Shown here: positions 38,775 to 40,299 of the stretch, piece by piece
Layout of the letters: the number at the start of each line of letters is the position of its first letter
How positions within the stretch are numbered: position 1 is the stretch's first letter
Source of the DNA: SIG701 sp045539595
GTDB lineage: Bacteria > Bacillota > Clostridia > Oscillospirales > CAG-272
Assembly: GCA_045539595.1 (NCBI GenBank)
Contig: JAZQFQ010000056.1
Span: forward strand, 1-40,299
Reading direction: 5' to 3'
DNA: 40,299 nucleotides
Notes under the pieces: generated by a model
The model's database searches: none
The model's input: only the letters and a program-made list of their open reading frames with translations
Told to the model about the DNA's origin: nothing
Made by a program: the position numbers and the translations under genes

Positions 38775-40299
38775 TTAATCAATTATTCTTTTTATCACTT
38801 TCACACCATTTTCTTGGGCATACTCTATGATTTTTTCAAAAACCTCTGCCTGCTCCTTGGTCATAGAAGATGAGGGGATCGCAATTTCCAATGTTCTTGG
38901 TGTACCGGTTTGAACAGTCCAGTTTATACCCTTGTACTTTGCTCCATTGAAATCAACAAGTTTGTCAACATATCTTTTTAATGTGTTGTACAATTTACTC
39001 GTATCCTGATATGTTTTGGCATTAAGATCTATGGACTTGATACTCTTTATATTTTTCAACAGTCCTGCTGCCTCATCCATATCCGCCCAGTCAATAGTCG
39101 GGAAATTATTACACCATCCTCCCAGTCTGCGTTCGATCTCCCAGCCACGGTCGAAAGCCTTCATCGCCCAAACACTTTTTTTGGTTGCCTTGCCTACATC
39201 ATGGGCAGCTCCAGCAGTTTTGGTTACGCCGCGTACCAGGTCAACGCCATCGTCAAGTTTAGTAACATACGAGCCCGGAGCATACGGTATAAAGAAAGCA
39301 CCAACGTCCCAAAGGAGACTACCAAAATTCCCCCAACTGGGGTCATCAAAAAATTGATATGCACTGATTCCGATGCCAATTAAATCGAAAACAGTCTCAA
39401 CAGGAATGTTTCCGCTTGGGTCATAGTATTTGACCGGATTTCCGTAGCAATACACATACAGGTTCAGGCTCAACGGGTCGGCGGGATACGCATAGCCCCA
39501 ACTGTCCTGCTGGGTGAACCGTCCATTGCCGGGATTATAGTACCGCGCTCGCAGATAGTACGTGCCCGTTTCGTCATCAAAATACTGGCCGGCGTAGCGG
39601 AAGGGATTGGTGTCGGTTGTGCTGGGATCGGCCTCCTCACCGAACGCATCGTAGTCGTAGGACTGCAGCACTGCACCTGTGGCGTTAGTATATTTTACCA
39701 CATCGCCGTGGGCGTTGTAAAGGTAGTACCACGAATTGCCTTGGGAAACCAGCGTGTGACCGTAGATGTACACCTTGCCGCCGGTGGCGGAGTTGGCGTA
39801 CTCGCAGATCATGTTACTGCCGTCCCAGATGTAGTTGCTGATGGCGAGAGCCGTGGTTTTCGTCTTACGCAATCCGCTGGGGTAGTAGGTGTAGGTGGCG
39901 AAATCGCTTCCCTTCACGTAGCCAACCTGGCGGTTGCGGGCGTCGTAGGTGTAGGTGGCACCGTCGCCGGTCAGCAGATTGCCGTTGGCATCGTAGGTAT
40001 ACGTAATGGTGGAGCCGGGTTTGCTCTCTCTGAGCAGGCGATTGTTCTCGTCATAGGTGTACGTGGTGGTGGCGCGGTTTCCGGAGAAGTCGTATGTGTA
40101 GGAATAGGAACCCGCGGAGGACACTTCCGTTTTCAGACGTCCCGCCTTATCGTAGGTATAGGTGGCGGCGGTTCCCGCCAAATGATCCGTTTCCGTATGG
40201 ATATTGCCATCCATGTAGTAGGAGTACACCGTATTCGCCAAAATGGCACCGTTTCCGTTGACACTTTGGATGCTTGTCAGCACGCCGGGTGCCGCGTAC
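38775..40299 (-). CDS. Rhs/YD-repeat polymorphic toxin, 3' part, CdiA-like tip (runs off window)
   Basis: The frame stays open to the right edge, so the N-terminus is missing. The visible 508 codons start with YD repeats (YTYDENNRLL, YTYDANGNLL, YTYDARNRQVGY). The rhs core end follows (PFRYAGQYFDDETGTYYLRARYYNPG through YYDPSG). Next is the pre-toxin WDVGAFFIPYAPGSY. The tip of about 150 residues has AFDRGWEIERRLGG, IKSIDLNAKTYQDTSKLYN and RTLEIAIPSSSM. That tip resembles the PD-(D/E)xK-like CdiA_C nucleases. The rhs shell would hold the toxin and release it on delivery. Secretion elements must lie outside the window. Confidence 0.88.
   Translation of the reverse strand, partial: YAAPGVLTSIQSVNGNGAILANTVYSYYMDGNIHTETDHLAGTAATYTYDKAGRLKTEVSSAGSYSYTYDFSGNRATTTYTYDENNRLLRESKPGSTITYTYDANGNLLTGDGATYTYDARNRQVGYVKGSDFATYTYYPSGLRKTKTTALAISNYIWDGSNMICEYANSATGGKVYIYGHTLVSQGNSWYYLYNAHGDVVKYTNATGAVLQSYDYDAFGEEADPSTTDTNPFRYAGQYFDDETGTYYLRARYYNPGNGRFTQQDSWGYAYPADPLSLNLYVYCYGNPVKYYDPSGNIPVETVFDLIGIGISAYQFFDDPSWGNFGSLLWDVGAFFIPYAPGSYVTKLDDGVDLVRGVTKTAGAAHDVGKATKKSVWAMKAFDRGWEIERRLGGWCNNFPTIDWADMDEAAGLLKNIKSIKSIDLNAKTYQDTSKLYNTLKRYVDKLVDFNGAKYKGINWTVQTGTPRTLEIAIPSSSMTKEQAEVFEKIIEYAQENGVKVIKRIID

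Noticed and set aside
1..40299. CRISPR arrays, IS transposases, rRNA operons
   Set aside because: No regularly spaced repeats of CRISPR type, no DDE or HUH transposase motifs and no rRNA sequence were seen on either strand.

Overview
The window looks like a chromosomal segment of an anaerobic gut Bacillota (class Clostridia, possibly Oscillospirales-like). The signs are strong AGGAGG ribosome sites, many TTGNNN-N17-TATAAT promoters, a tandem glycine riboswitch in front of an AGCS symporter, a K+-type membrane pyrophosphatase, an SLH-domain surface protein and a tRNA-Pro with encoded CCA. The genus cannot be named from this sequence alone.

Region 1 (1-12626) is housekeeping and almost entirely on the minus strand: SLH surface protein, riboswitch-controlled AGCS symporter, a two-gene membrane/secreted operon, a small membrane protein, an orphan RelB/DinJ-like fusion (plus strand), membrane pyrophosphatase, PLP aminotransferase, XRE membrane regulator, polysaccharide deacetylase, and tRNA-Pro(CGG).

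Region 2 (about 12627-25800) is a mobile-element-like accessory block that starts right behind the tRNA. A divergent XRE regulator and operator region (16150-16233) separates two arms. The leftward arm holds a 57-aa Cys-pair protein, an AAA+ ATPase and three small or membrane proteins of unknown function. The rightward arm holds a DUF3846 protein, a zinc-finger amidoligase overlapping a class II glutamine amidotransferase, a serine resolvase with a res-like site, two tiny membrane peptides, and an unknown 421-aa protein. These are followed by a candidate structured RNA (minus strand), an SF3 helicase, an excisionase-like protein and a tyrosine integrase. A 21-bp promoter-like motif is repeated upstream of the amidoligase cassette and of the excisionase.

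Region 3 (25862-31313) holds a PadR regulator with a HAAS/DUF1700-type partner, divergent from a solute-binding protein, two ABC permeases and a membrane-fusion-like protein. No ATPase is encoded beside them. Two matching 22-bp sites sit just downstream of the two divergent promoters and are probably the PadR operators. A 27-bp exact copy of the tRNA-Pro anticodon-to-T-loop segment lies at 31501-31527, so the material from 12.6 to 31.5 kb may have entered at this tRNA. The copy lacks the tRNA 3' end, so this is not proven.

Region 4 (31953-40299) is a conflict region. It holds a TIR-STAND-TPR protein (probable NADase-type antiphage receptor), then a minus-strand rhs locus. The locus comprises an rhs gene running off the right edge with a CdiA-like tip and its immunity gene, two displaced orphan C-terminal toxin modules that keep a stretch of rhs core and each have their own immunity gene, and one further rhs core scrap. 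This is the polymorphic-toxin arrangement in which tips can be exchanged by recombination in the shared core.
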